In this document: positions 16,829 through 25,130 of the stretch, piece after piece | How positions within the stretch are numbered: the stretch's first letter is position 1 | Layout of the letters: each line of letters starts with the position of its first letter | Program-made: the position numbers and the translations under genes | DNA from: JAKOQB01 sp036824465 | Lineage (GTDB): Bacteria > Pseudomonadota > Gammaproteobacteria > Burkholderiales > Burkholderiaceae_F | Direction: 5' to 3' | DNA length: 64,000 nt | NCBI GenBank assembly: GCA_036824465.1 | Contig: DAITAC010000003.1 | Coordinates: forward strand, 42,028 to 106,027 | Notes under the pieces: generated by a model | Told to the model about the DNA's origin: nothing | What the model saw: only the letters and a program-made list of their open reading frames with translations | Databases searched by the model: none

Positions 16829-18436
16829 TCAGAGATCGAGCACAAGCCGCGGCGTGACGGCGCGCGACACGCAGATGCACATCAGTCCCGCACGGTCGCG
16901 CTCGGCATCGGTCAGTGCGCTGTCGCGATGCTCGGGCGTGCCGTCGAGGACCTTGGTCGCGCAGGTGGCGCAGGTGCCGTTGCGGCAGGAGAACGGCGCG
17001 GTCACGCCGGCGGCTTCGATCGCTTCCAGAATCGACTGCGTCGCGTCCACCTCGATGGTCCTGCTTGAGCGCCGCAGCTCGACCGTGACCGGGCGCTCGT
17101 CAAGGCGCCGCGCGGCGGCAAAGCGCTCGAACCGTACGCGCTCCGGCGCGATGCCCAGCTCGGATGCCGCAGAGCTAACCGTATCGATCAGGTGCGCGGG
17201 TCCGCAGACATAGATCACGGCAGCAGAAGGTGCGTGTTTCAGCACTTGCCGCACGTTCATGCGCTCTCCGCTGTCGCCGGAATACGTGCGGATGCGCCCC
17301 GCGTAATCGCGCTCAAGCTGATCGCGATACGCCATCTCGCGTGCCGAGCGCGCCGCGTAGTGAAGAGTGAACGATCGGCCGTCGGCTTTCGACGCCGCCG
17401 CCATCGACTTGATCGGCGTGATGCCGATGCCACCGGCGATCAGCAGCGCCGGACGTTGATCGGCATGCAGCTCGAAGTCATTGCCGGGCAGCCCGCAGTT
17501 GAGCCGCATGCCCAGCTTGAACGTCCGATGCACCGCGCGCGAGCTACCGGTGCCACCGTCCTTGCGCAGCACGGCGATTTCGTAATGGTCGCGCCGCAAG
17601 GGATCTGACGCAATCGAATAGCGCCGCGTGGCCACGCGACCGTCTGCGAGTCGCACCGGCACATCGAGGTGGGCCCCAGCCGCTAAGCGCGGCAGTGCAC
17701 CGCCATCCGGCGCGCGCAGCTCGAAGGCGCGGATGCGCGGCGTGAGTTGGCGCACACCGGAAATTACGAGCGGCAACCCGCCGGTGCCGATTGACTCGGC
17801 TTCCGTCCCGGCCACGCCCGCACCTGCGCCGTGATGGCCGTCGATCTGTGCGCGCAGCCGGGCGATCTCGGCGTGCAACGGTGCCGAGGCGGCCGCAATC
17901 TCAGCTTCGGTGAAGCGCGGAGTGATGTGCTGCGGACAGTTCCAGTCGTGGGCCTCGACATCGATGATCACCGCGCGTTCGATGCGCGCGCGGTAGGACG
18001 GCACTTCGAGCCGGTCGATCCATCCGGCCTCGTCATCGCGGCCGTCGATCAACCGCGCACGGCCCCAGATCTTCAGCCGGCGGCGGTTCGCGTAGTCCAT
18101 CAGGATCAGCGACACGCGACCGTCGGCCTCGATGTTGCCGGCACTGATGTACTGCACGTTGCCGCGAAAATCGGCGTATCCAATCGTGTGCGGATCGAGC
18201 ACCTTGAGGAAGCCCGCCGGCCCGCCGCGGAACTGCACGTATGGCCAGCCGCTCTCGCCGACGCTGGCCTGATAGAAACCGTCGCGCGCCGCGATGAATT
18301 CGGCTTCGCGTGCCGTCAGCGCGTTGCGCTCGGCGCCGGGCGCGTCAAGCGGCGCGTAATTTTCGCGGCTGCCCATGCGGGTCTGGAACGCGCGCACCGT
18401 GGGTGTGAATGCGATCTCACTGAAGTTGCGGGCCAT
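16829..18436 (-). CDS. PNPOx-like domain fused to ferredoxin-NAD(P)H reductase and [2Fe-2S] ferredoxin
   Basis: A 535-residue multidomain redox protein. Residues about 35-175 are a pyridoxamine-phosphate-oxidase-like flavin-binding barrel. A helical linker at 180-200 follows. Residues about 220-430 are a ferredoxin-reductase module (RRYSIASDP for flavin, LIAGGIGITPIKSM for the nucleotide). The C-terminus is a plant-type [2Fe-2S] ferredoxin with Cys484, Cys489, Cys492 and a fourth Cys near 520-522. The C-terminal half resembles VanB-type oxygenase reductases. The electron acceptor is unknown; a Rieske oxygenase sits 29 kb away at 45413. Confidence 0.88.
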   Translation of the reverse strand: MARNFSEIAFTPTVRAFQTRMGSRENYAPLDAPGAERNALTAREAEFIAARDGFYQASVGESGWPYVQFRGGPAGFLKVLDPHTIGYADFRGNVQYISAGNIEADGRVSLILMDYANRRRLKIWGRARLIDGRDDEAGWIDRLEVPSYRARIERAVIIDVEAHDWNCPQHITPRFTEAEIAAASAPLHAEIARLRAQIDGHHGAGAGVAGTEAESIGTGGLPLVISGVRQLTPRIRAFELRAPDGGALPRLAAGAHLDVPVRLADGRVATRRYSIASDPLRRDHYEIAVLRKDGGTGSSRAVHRTFKLGMRLNCGLPGNDFELHADQRPALLIAGGIGITPIKSMAAASKADGRSFTLHYAARSAREMAYRDQLERDYAGRIRTYSGDSGERMNVRQVLKHAPSAAVIYVCGPAHLIDTVSSAASELGIAPERVRFERFAAARRLDERPVTVELRRSSRTIEVDATQSILEAIEAAGVTAPFSCRNGTCATCATKVLDGTPEHRDSALTDAERDRAGLMCICVSRAVTPRLVLDL

Positions 18437-18512
18437 GTGCAGGTTCTCGGTTGAGCGGCGGGCGAGCGCAGCGGCAAGTTCGCGCCCGCCCGGTGCGAAG
18501 GATGATGATCCA

Positions 18513-19073
18513 CTACGCCGCCGCTTTGAGCGGCGCTTTCAGCAACTCGACTTTCGGGAAATCGATCTCGACCCGGGTGGCCTTGCCCAGCACGTTGGTG
18601 AAGATGTTCAGGGCCACCGTGGCGATCACTTCGACGATCTCGCCATCGCTGATTCCCGCCTGGCGCGCCGCGTCGAACTCGGCCGAGGTGACCTCGCCCA
18701 GGTTGTCGTTCAGCGCCCTGGCGAAGGCCACGACTGCGGCAGCTTTCGCGTCACCGGATCTGCCCTGGCGGTTCAGTGCCATTTCGTCATTGCTGAGGCC
18801 CGCATGCCGGCCGATCGCCGTGTGCGCGGAGACGCAGTACTGGCAGCCGTTGCCTTCTGCGATCGTCAACGCGATGCGCTCCTGCGTGGCTTTGTCGAGC
18901 GAGAAACCTGCGGCAGCGCCATACAGACCGAGGAAGCCTTCGAGCGCCTTGGGCGAGTTGGCGAGCACGCGGATGAAATTGGGCGTGATGCCGAGTTGCG
19001 CCTGCACGGCGTCGAGCAGCGGCCGGGCCGGGCCGGTGGCGGTGTTCGGATCGATGACTTGGACGCGGGCCAT
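18513..19073 (-). CDS. Carboxymuconolactone decarboxylase / AhpD-like peroxidase-fold protein
   Basis: The 186-residue protein carries the AhpD/CMD core. The redox site CQYCVSAHT near residue 81 has the CxxC pair and nearby His needed for alkylhydroperoxidase activity. Such proteins reduce peroxides or act as disulfide relays. ATG 19073 is preceded by AAGGAA. It is divergently transcribed from a LysR regulator with 146 bp between them, the standard arrangement for a regulator and its target. Confidence 0.85.
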   Translation of the reverse strand: MARVQVIDPNTATGPARPLLDAVQAQLGITPNFIRVLANSPKALEGFLGLYGAAAGFSLDKATQERIALTIAEGNGCQYCVSAHTAIGRHAGLSNDEMALNRQGRSGDAKAAAVVAFARALNDNLGEVTSAEFDAARQAGISDGEIVEVIATVALNIFTNVLGKATRVEIDFPKVELLKAPLKAAA

Positions 19074-19135
19074 GGACGTTCCTTTCAGTCGAGTTGGGGT
19101 TGGGTTCGGTCTGGTCCGTCGCACAGGCGACGACG

Positions 19136-19195
19136 AAGCGAATCCTGATTGCTTTGCCGCGTCGAATAAATGGCGCAAAGCGAATAAGATTGCTT
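19136..19195. promoter_or_regulatory. Two LysR-type operator candidates in the divergent promoter
   Basis: AAGCGAATCCTGATTGCTT at 19136-19154 and AAGCGAATAAGATTGCTT at 19178-19195 are near-copies with imperfect dyad symmetry (AAGCnAAT...ATTGCTT). They start 42 bp apart, four helical turns, so they face the same side of DNA. A TAATAT box at 19208-19213 may be the -10 of the regulator. The binding protein is presumably the product of 19220-20155; that is inference. Confidence 0.6.
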
Positions 19196-19219
19196 CGTTT
19201 AATGAACTAATATCGGCGC

Positions 19220-20155
19220 ATGGACAAGCTGCGCGCGATGGAAACCTTCGTTCGCATCGTCGATCGCGGCAGCCTGACCGCGGCGGCGGCGACGCTGAAT
19301 ACGTCACCGCCGTCGGTGGTGCGCACGCTGGCCACGCTCGAGCAGGCACTCGGCGTACGGCTGCTCAACCGCACCACGCGCCGCATCGCGCTGACCGACG
19401 AGGGGCGCGAGTACTACCAGCGCTGCAAGCGCGTGCTGGAAGACGTGGACGACGCCGAGGCGGTGCTGAGCGCGCGCCGCGCCGCGCCGCGCGGGCGTCT
19501 CATCGTCACAGCATCGGTGCTGTTCGGCCGCATGTACGTGGCCCCGGCCGTGATCGACTTCCTGGTCAGGCATCCGGCGCTGCAGATGGAACTGCGGCTG
19601 CTGGATCGGGTGGTCGATCTGGTGGAAGAGGGCATCGACGCCGGCGTGCGCATCGGCCGCCTGCCGGATTCGTCGCTGGTTGCGATTCCGGTCGGACAGA
19701 CGCGCCGCGTCGTGTGCGCAAGCCCCGCGTATCTCAAACGCGCCGGAACACCGAAATCACCGGCCGATCTCGCCGCGCACCGCAGCGTCAACTTCCTCGG
19801 CGTCGCGCCGGGCAATGAATGGGTCTTCGCAGACAAAGGCGGCACGGCGCGCGTACCGATTGCGCCCGTCTTTGCATCGAACCAGATTGACGCCGTTCTC
19901 GACGCCTGCCTGCGCGGCGTGGGACTCGGCCAGTTTCTGTGCTATCAGGTGCAGCCGCTGCTGGACCGCGGCAAGATGAGGCGTGTGATGAGCGCGCACG
20001 AGCCGCCGCCCGTTCCGATCCAGATTGTCTATCCGAGCACGCGATTGCTGTCGTCGAACGTGCGCGCGTTTGTCGACTGGATCGTGCCGAGGCTGCGTGC
20101 CCTGAAGCTGGGCCTTGAGCTGAAACCTTCCAGGAAGCCTGACGGCACTTTGTAG
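19220..20155 (+). CDS. LysR-family transcriptional regulator
   Basis: A 311-residue LTTR. The winged helix-turn-helix fills residues 1-60 (METFVRIVDRGSLTAAAATLN...VRTLATLEQALGVRLLNRTTR), followed by the linker helix and a periplasmic-binding-protein-like effector domain at 90-295. It belongs to the DsdC/AaeR-like group with the motif VRIGRLPDSSLVA. It is divergent from the AhpD-like gene and probably controls it through the two operator-like sites in between. The effector is unknown. Confidence 0.9.
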   Translation: MDKLRAMETFVRIVDRGSLTAAAATLNTSPPSVVRTLATLEQALGVRLLNRTTRRIALTDEGREYYQRCKRVLEDVDDAEAVLSARRAAPRGRLIVTASVLFGRMYVAPAVIDFLVRHPALQMELRLLDRVVDLVEEGIDAGVRIGRLPDSSLVAIPVGQTRRVVCASPAYLKRAGTPKSPADLAAHRSVNFLGVAPGNEWVFADKGGTARVPIAPVFASNQIDAVLDACLRGVGLGQFLCYQVQPLLDRGKMRRVMSAHEPPPVPIQIVYPSTRLLSSNVRAFVDWIVPRLRALKLGLELKPSRKPDGTL

Positions 20156-20511
20156 AAAACGAGGGATACACCACAGTCAACTTGTGCAAGGAGTGTCCGA
20201 TGCCTGTCCGCGAGGCGAGACATACCGACGCATGCCAAGGGAAGTGTGTCCGCGCATAGCGGATTCGTTCGCGCATCTGGCGCGCAGGGCCGCCCGGAAC
20301 AAGACGCTTCGCATCGACGCGCGGCTCGCCGATTGCGCCCGCCCTGCCAACGCCGTTTGTTCCAGCGCGGCCCGCGCGCGTCCGGCAGGCGCTGGATCCT
20401 GGCCAGGGGCCGTGAATGCATCAGACATGCCGGCGGCGCGCTACGCTCTTCTATACTCGCCCTCCGCTCAGCCCGCCGTCCCGGCGGACGGGCGTTCAGG
20501 ACGCACGTCAA
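20156..20511. other. Intergenic leader of the partner-switching operon
   Basis: No protein family is visible here. AAGGAG followed by ATG at 20200 opens a 19-codon frame that is probably fortuitous. A TATACT box at 20452 places a likely promoter in the last 60 bp. Confidence 0.5.
20452..20457 (+). promoter_or_regulatory. Possible -10 box of the STAS operon
   Basis: TATACT matches five of six bases of TATAAT. The expected -35 position holds no good TTGACA, so the promoter may need an activator. Its place argues for the TTG start at 20512, since the in-frame ATG at 20416 would lie upstream of transcription. Confidence 0.4.
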
Positions 20512-20898
20512 TTGCAGATTGCAAGCCGCCAATATGCCGACGCGTTGGTCGCCGCGCCGGCCGGCCGCGTCGACCATCTCAGTGCACCCGGCTTCGAGAG
20601 CGAGCTGACACGTCTGGTGGCGCAGGCGCGTGACGGAGGCAGCGCACTGGTCCTGGATTTCTCGGATGTCGAGTACATCAGCAGCGGTGGCTTGCGCGTC
20701 CTGATGATTGCCGCCACGCAGATGCGGGCGCGGCAGGGAAAGCTGGTGGTCGCCGCGTTGCAGACTGTGGCCGCCGAGATTTTCGCTGTGAGCCGGTTTG
20801 ACCGCGTCCTGACGGTGGCGACAACGCTTGAGGACGCGCTCGAGCACTGCTCCACGGCGGCGCTCGCCGCTTACAGGCAGTCAAGCGCGACGCCATGA
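20512..20898 (+). CDS. STAS-domain anti-anti-sigma factor
   Basis: With the TTG start at 20512 the protein has 128 residues, the usual length of a single STAS domain. The fold signature is LVLDFSDVEYISSGGLRVL, where Ser57/Ser58 occupy the phosphorylation site of SpoIIAA and RsbV. The unphosphorylated form binds an anti-sigma kinase and frees its client; a kinase phosphorylates it and a PP2C phosphatase resets it. Both partner types are encoded within 5 kb. CAGGAC lies about 9 bp before the TTG. The stop overlaps the next ATG by 4 bp. Confidence 0.85.
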   Translation: MQIASRQYADALVAAPAGRVDHLSAPGFESELTRLVAQARDGGSALVLDFSDVEYISSGGLRVLMIAATQMRARQGKLVVAALQTVAAEIFAVSRFDRVLTVATTLEDALEHCSTAALAAYRQSSATP

Positions 20899-21854
20899 AA
20901 AAGGTGCGCTTCTGGGGCACGCGTGGTTCGCTGCCGGTGGCGCTGACCGCCACTGGCGTGCGGCAGAAGTTGCTCGAGGTGCTGCGTGCCGCACGCGGCC
21001 GCACGCTTGCCACCGACACCGATCTGGAGCGGTTCCTCGACGGCCTGCCATTTCCGATCGCCGGCACCTATGGCGGACACAGTTCCTGCGTCCAGATCGA
21101 CACCGGCGGCCCGGATTATTTCGTCTGCGACATGGGCAGCGGCCTGCGCCCCTTTGGGATTGCTGCGATGGCGCGTCGCGCCGGCACGGCGGGGCAGACC
21201 TTCCACATCTTTCAGTCCCATCTGCACTGGGATCACATCATGGGCCTGCCGTTCTTCGTGCCGGCCTTCATCCCCGGCAACCGCGTCGTGATCTACGGCG
21301 GACATGCCGAGCTTGAATCGGCGCTGCGCCGCCAGCAGGAGCGGCCATCGTTCCCGGTGGACTTCTCGATCTTCGGTGCCAAATTGGAGTTCGTCCACCT
21401 CGAACCCGGGCAAGACTACGACATTGCCGGCGTCCGCGTTAACACGCTGCTGCAGCGCCATGCTGGCGATTCGTACGGCTACCGCTTCGAGTCGAAGGGA
21501 AAGGCAGTGGTCTATACGACGGACTCGGAACACCCGTTGACCGATCACGAGCACCTCGAACAATTCGTCCAGTTCTTCCGCGACGCCGACCTGGTCATCT
21601 TCGATGCCATGTACTCACTGGCCGACGCGATCACGGTCAAGGCCGACTGGGGTCATTCCAGCAACGTCGTTGGCGTCGAGTTGTGCCAGAGAGCGGGCGC
21701 GCGGCATCTGTGCATGTTCCACCACGAGCCGGTGTTCGACGACGCAGCAATAGAGGCCGTGCTCGCTGAAACGCGGCGCCTCGAAGAAGTCACCCGCGGC
21801 GCCTCGCGGCTGCAGGTCAGCGCCGCCTACGACGGGCTGGAAATCGAGCTGTGA
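20895..21854 (+). CDS. Metallo-beta-lactamase-fold hydrolase
   Basis: A 319-residue enzyme with the metal site SHLHWDHIMG (His109, His111, Asp113, His114), an N-terminal strand KVRFWGTRGSLP, and later metal ligands in TTDSEHP and at FHHEP near residue 277. The N-terminal GTRGS pattern is shared with RNase Z and phosphodiesterase-like members, so a phosphodiester, possibly a cyclic nucleotide, is a plausible substrate. Its start overlaps the STAS stop and its stop overlaps the phosphatase start, so all three are translationally coupled. No signal peptide is present. Confidence 0.85.
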   Translation: MKKVRFWGTRGSLPVALTATGVRQKLLEVLRAARGRTLATDTDLERFLDGLPFPIAGTYGGHSSCVQIDTGGPDYFVCDMGSGLRPFGIAAMARRAGTAGQTFHIFQSHLHWDHIMGLPFFVPAFIPGNRVVIYGGHAELESALRRQQERPSFPVDFSIFGAKLEFVHLEPGQDYDIAGVRVNTLLQRHAGDSYGYRFESKGKAVVYTTDSEHPLTDHEHLEQFVQFFRDADLVIFDAMYSLADAITVKADWGHSSNVVGVELCQRAGARHLCMFHHEPVFDDAAIEAVLAETRRLEEVTRGASRLQVSAAYDGLEIEL

Positions 21855-24010
21855 ACGCGCGCCTGGCGCGCGAGCCGGCAGGCACTGCGGTCGGCCGGAT
21901 AAGGCTCTTCGGCGCTGCGCTGATCGCATTGCTGGTCGGTGCCGTCTGGATGCAAACAACGTGGACCGGGCGCCTGCAGGCTGCCTGGTTTGACGCCCTG
22001 CAGGTGCTGGGCCCGCGCCAGGTCGGCGCGTGGCCTGTCACGGTCGTCGAGATTGACCAGAAGAGCCTGAGCACACTCGGCCAGTGGCCGTGGCCGCGCA
22101 CGCAACTGGCGCGCCTGCTAAAGGCAATTGATCGCTCCGGGCCAGCAGTCATCGGCATCAACATCCTGATGCCGGAAGCGGATGCACTTTCGCCCGAGCA
22201 CGCGCTGGCGCAAACCCCGATCGAGGATCCCGCGGCAGCCGCTGCGCTTAAGGCGCTACCGTCCAACGATGCCGTGCTGTCGCGGGCGCTGCAGGAAACT
22301 CGTGCGGTGCTCGCCGTCGCCGGCACGCCCGAGCCGACCGGGATGTCCTTGCGCGCGGCGCCCGTCACAGTCCACGCAACTTCAGCAATATCGGAAACAT
22401 TGTCCGCCGTCACCCAGTACGCGGGCGCGCTGACAAGCATCGACGAGTTGAATCGGCACGCCGCAGGCTGGGGGCTCACCTCGGTCGACCCGACGCGCGG
22501 CGTCGTTCGGCGCATCCCGATGGTGGCGAGCATCGACGGCACGCTGGTGCCGACGCTGGCCGTCGAGATGCTGCGCGTTGCCGCCGGTGTGCCCTCGGTG
22601 CGGCTGGCGGCCTCGGGTGCCGCGGTCACGGGCATCTCGATCGGCGACCTCGGGGTCCCGACCGAGGCCGATGGCAGCTTGCGCTTGTACTTCTCCGGCC
22701 ACGCACAGGAGCGGTTTGTCTCGGCTCTCGACGTGCTCGAAGGGCGGGCCGATCGCGCGCTGTTCGAGAGGCAACTGGTCCTGATCGGCCTGACCGGAAT
22801 TGGGCTGCACGAATATCTCGACACTCCGCTCGGCCAGCGTATGTCGGGCAGCGAGATTCAGGCACAGCTTTTGGAAAACCTGATCGACGGCACGTGGCTG
22901 CGGCGCCCTGCCTGGGCCCCGCGTGTGGAGGCGCTGACGCTGCTGGTGCTGGGTGCGGTGCTGGTGTGGGTCACGCCACGCGGACGACCATTCGGCGCGG
23001 CGCTGTCGATGCTTGCCTTTGTCGTGCTGTCAATGGCGATTGCTTTCCTTGCCTTCCGTTTGCAGCGCTTGTTGCTCGATGCCGCGACACCGGGCCTGAG
23101 CCTGATGCTTCTTTTCGGCGTACTGCTGACGCTGACGTTGGCGGAAGCCACCCGACAGCGCAGAGCGCTTGAGCGCGTCGTGCAGTCCCAGCGCGAGCAG
23201 GCCGCGCGCATCGCCGGCGAGCTCGAGGCGGCGCAGCGGATCCAGAACTCGACGCTGCCGCGCGCTGACCTGCTCCAGGGCGACCGCCGCATCGACTTGC
23301 ACGCGCTGCTGACCCCGGCGCGCGAGGTCGGCGGCGACCTGTATGACTACTTCATGCTCGATGCGCGCCGGCTCTTTGTGCTGGTCGGCGACGTTGCCGG
23401 CAAGGGACTCTCGGCGTCGATCTTCATGGCAGTCAGCAAGGCGCTCTACAAGAGCGTCACCGTCCGGACGCCGTTGGCCGAAGCGGGTGACCTCGGCCTG
23501 GGGCAGATCATGAGCCTGGCCAACGCCGAGGTCTCGCGCGACAACGGGCAGATGCTGTTCGTCACCGCGTTCGCGGGCGTTCTCGACCTCGAAACCGGCG
23601 AATTCAGCTACTGCAACGCCGGACACGACAACCCGTACCGGCTGCATCCGGAGCGACCGGGTCTGGCGCGCATCGACGACGGCGATGGTCCGCCGTTATG
23701 TGCGGTGCCCGACTTCCCCTACCAGGGCGCACGCTGCCGGCTGATGCCGGGCGAGATCCTGTGCCTGATGACGGACGGCGTCACCGAGGCGCTGAGCCCC
23801 GCGGGCGAGTTGTACGGCCACAGCCGGGTTCAGAGAGTCCTGCTCGGGCTGGATATTCGGACTGCGCGCGCGCGTGACGTGGTTCAGGCGCTGCATGCCG
23901 ACGTAATGGCGTTCTCCAGTGGCGCGGAAGCCGCCGACGACCTGACGATCCTGGTGCTGCGTTGGCAAGGCCCGCGATCGGCCGGCGATACATTCACCGC
24001 GGGCGCGTAG
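21851..24010 (+). CDS. CHASE2-sensor membrane protein with SpoIIE/PP2C phosphatase domain
   Basis: A 719-residue receptor phosphatase. One membrane segment near residue 20-38 is followed by a periplasmic CHASE2 domain (about 45-345). Three membrane segments follow (about 358-375, 380-402, 408-430), then a coiled linker (RQRRALERVVQSQREQAARI) and a SpoIIE-type PP2C domain: REVGGDLYDY with Asp496, GDVAGKGLSASIFMA, CNAGHDNPYRL, LMTDGVTEA, DDLTILVLR. It should dephosphorylate the STAS protein in response to an envelope signal, like RsbU. The GTG start overlaps the preceding stop. Confidence 0.92.
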   Translation: MNARLAREPAGTAVGRIRLFGAALIALLVGAVWMQTTWTGRLQAAWFDALQVLGPRQVGAWPVTVVEIDQKSLSTLGQWPWPRTQLARLLKAIDRSGPAVIGINILMPEADALSPEHALAQTPIEDPAAAAALKALPSNDAVLSRALQETRAVLAVAGTPEPTGMSLRAAPVTVHATSAISETLSAVTQYAGALTSIDELNRHAAGWGLTSVDPTRGVVRRIPMVASIDGTLVPTLAVEMLRVAAGVPSVRLAASGAAVTGISIGDLGVPTEADGSLRLYFSGHAQERFVSALDVLEGRADRALFERQLVLIGLTGIGLHEYLDTPLGQRMSGSEIQAQLLENLIDGTWLRRPAWAPRVEALTLLVLGAVLVWVTPRGRPFGAALSMLAFVVLSMAIAFLAFRLQRLLLDAATPGLSLMLLFGVLLTLTLAEATRQRRALERVVQSQREQAARIAGELEAAQRIQNSTLPRADLLQGDRRIDLHALLTPAREVGGDLYDYFMLDARRLFVLVGDVAGKGLSASIFMAVSKALYKSVTVRTPLAEAGDLGLGQIMSLANAEVSRDNGQMLFVTAFAGVLDLETGEFSYCNAGHDNPYRLHPERPGLARIDDGDGPPLCAVPDFPYQGARCRLMPGEILCLMTDGVTEALSPAGELYGHSRVQRVLLGLDIRTARARDVVQALHADVMAFSSGAEAADDLTILVLRWQGPRSAGDTFTAGA

Positions 24011-24028
24011 GCCAGCGCGGACGCGCAT

Positions 24029-24619
24029 TCAGCGCACCAGGATCTCGACGCGCCGATTACGCGGCTCGGCCACACCGTCGGCCGTGGGGACGGCGAGTTC
24101 GCGCTTGCCGCGGCCGGTGGCGACGATGCGTTCTGCGGACATGCCACGAGCTACCAGCGCGCTACGCACGACCTCTGCGCGCTGGCGCGACAGCGGGTCG
24201 TTGACGGCGTCGCTGCCGACCGTGTCGGTATGCCCGATGACCTGCACGTCCGGCACCGGACGGCGGGCGATCTCACCAAAGACGTCGTCGATGATCCGCT
24301 TAGACTCGGCGGTGAACTCGTCTTTGCCCTCGACGAAATAGAGCGTGAACTGCGCCGGCGGCAGCGGCCGCGCCGCCAGCGCAGCGCCGAACTGCGCCTG
24401 CACCTCCTGCGCGCTCGACGCGTATGCCTTGGGACCGTCGCCCGACAAGCGCGCTCCGGCATACGGCTGGTCGAGCACCAACTGCTGCGTGCCCTGCGTA
24501 ACGGTCACCTGCGCAGGCTTGCCGGCAGGGTCGGGCAGCAGCACAACGGAGCCCTGCGGCGGTGTCGCGCAGGCGCCAAGCAGCGCCACGAGAAAGACGA
24601 CCGCGAGCCGGACGGTCAC
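24029..24619 (-). CDS. OmpA-domain lipoprotein
   Basis: A 196-residue protein with a lipoprotein signal (VVFLVALLGAC; lipobox LGAC), an N-terminal region of unknown fold and a C-terminal OmpA-like peptidoglycan-binding domain. That domain shows FxExxDEFTAESKRIIDD, IGHTDTVGSDAVNDPLSRQR and RNRRVEILV. It would be anchored in the outer membrane and bind the cell wall. The GTG start at 24619 overlaps the FecR stop by 4 bp (GTGA), so the two are translationally coupled. It converges on the phosphatase gene with 18 bp between stops. Confidence 0.88.
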   Translation of the reverse strand: MTVRLAVVFLVALLGACATPPQGSVVLLPDPAGKPAQVTVTQGTQQLVLDQPYAGARLSGDGPKAYASSAQEVQAQFGAALAARPLPPAQFTLYFVEGKDEFTAESKRIIDDVFGEIARRPVPDVQVIGHTDTVGSDAVNDPLSRQRAEVVRSALVARGMSAERIVATGRGKRELAVPTADGVAEPRNRRVEILVR

Positions 24620-25065
24620 GGAACCGAGACGACGAAGTCGGTACCGCGCACGGCCAGCACCGCCGACGGAGTGCGAACCGTCATCGCCTGCGGTGATTGC
24701 TTCGCGATGCGACCCGACACGACTGCCAGCGTTCCGCGCTGCAGTCCCGACTCGAAGCGGCCCTGATGCGTGGTCGGATCGAATTCGAAGCGGTCCAGCG
24801 TGAGCACGCTGTTCGGCCCGGCGGAAAGCAGCGAGTTGTCGCGCATCGTGATGCCCACCGTCCCATCGGCACCCGTCTTAAGAGTGTCGGCCGCGGTCAG
24901 CGCCATGCCGACCTGCGCGGGCAAGGACTGGCCGTTGCGATCAACCAGAACCTGACCTTTGGCGACCTTGATCTGGCCTACGTCATCGGCCGCGGTGGCC
25001 GCAACGCAAGCCATCAGCAGGGCGAGCGGCAGCCCGCGGCGGAGCCGGCGAGAGAGCGTATTCAT
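24616..25065 (-). CDS. FecR-domain exported protein
   Basis: A 149-residue protein with a signal peptide (LPLALLMACVAATAADD) and one FecR domain (GMALTAADTLKTGADGTVGI, then NSVLTLDRFEFD and VRTPSAVLAVRGTDF). In FecR itself this fold senses a receptor signal in the periplasm; stand-alone exported versions are common next to CHASE2 proteins. It has no cytoplasmic anti-sigma helix. It shares a 65-bp divergent region with the kinase gene at 25131. Confidence 0.85.
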   Translation of the reverse strand: MNTLSRRLRRGLPLALLMACVAATAADDVGQIKVAKGQVLVDRNGQSLPAQVGMALTAADTLKTGADGTVGITMRDNSLLSAGPNSVLTLDRFEFDPTTHQGRFESGLQRGTLAVVSGRIAKQSPQAMTVRTPSAVLAVRGTDFVVSVP

Positions 25066-25130
25066 CAGCGGTTTCCTTTCATGCCGGGCCCGACTCTACA
25101 CAAACCCGGCCGTGTGCAATAGTCGGGTTG

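Noticed and set aside
18513..19349. Longer start for the AhpD-like gene at 19349
   Set aside because: It would run across the LysR start and both operator-like sites; the ATG at 19073 has a ribosome site and matches family length.
20200..20259. 19-codon frame with AAGGAG ribosome site after the LysR gene
   Set aside because: The site is good but the peptide has no recognisable feature and lies upstream of the likely promoter of the next operon.
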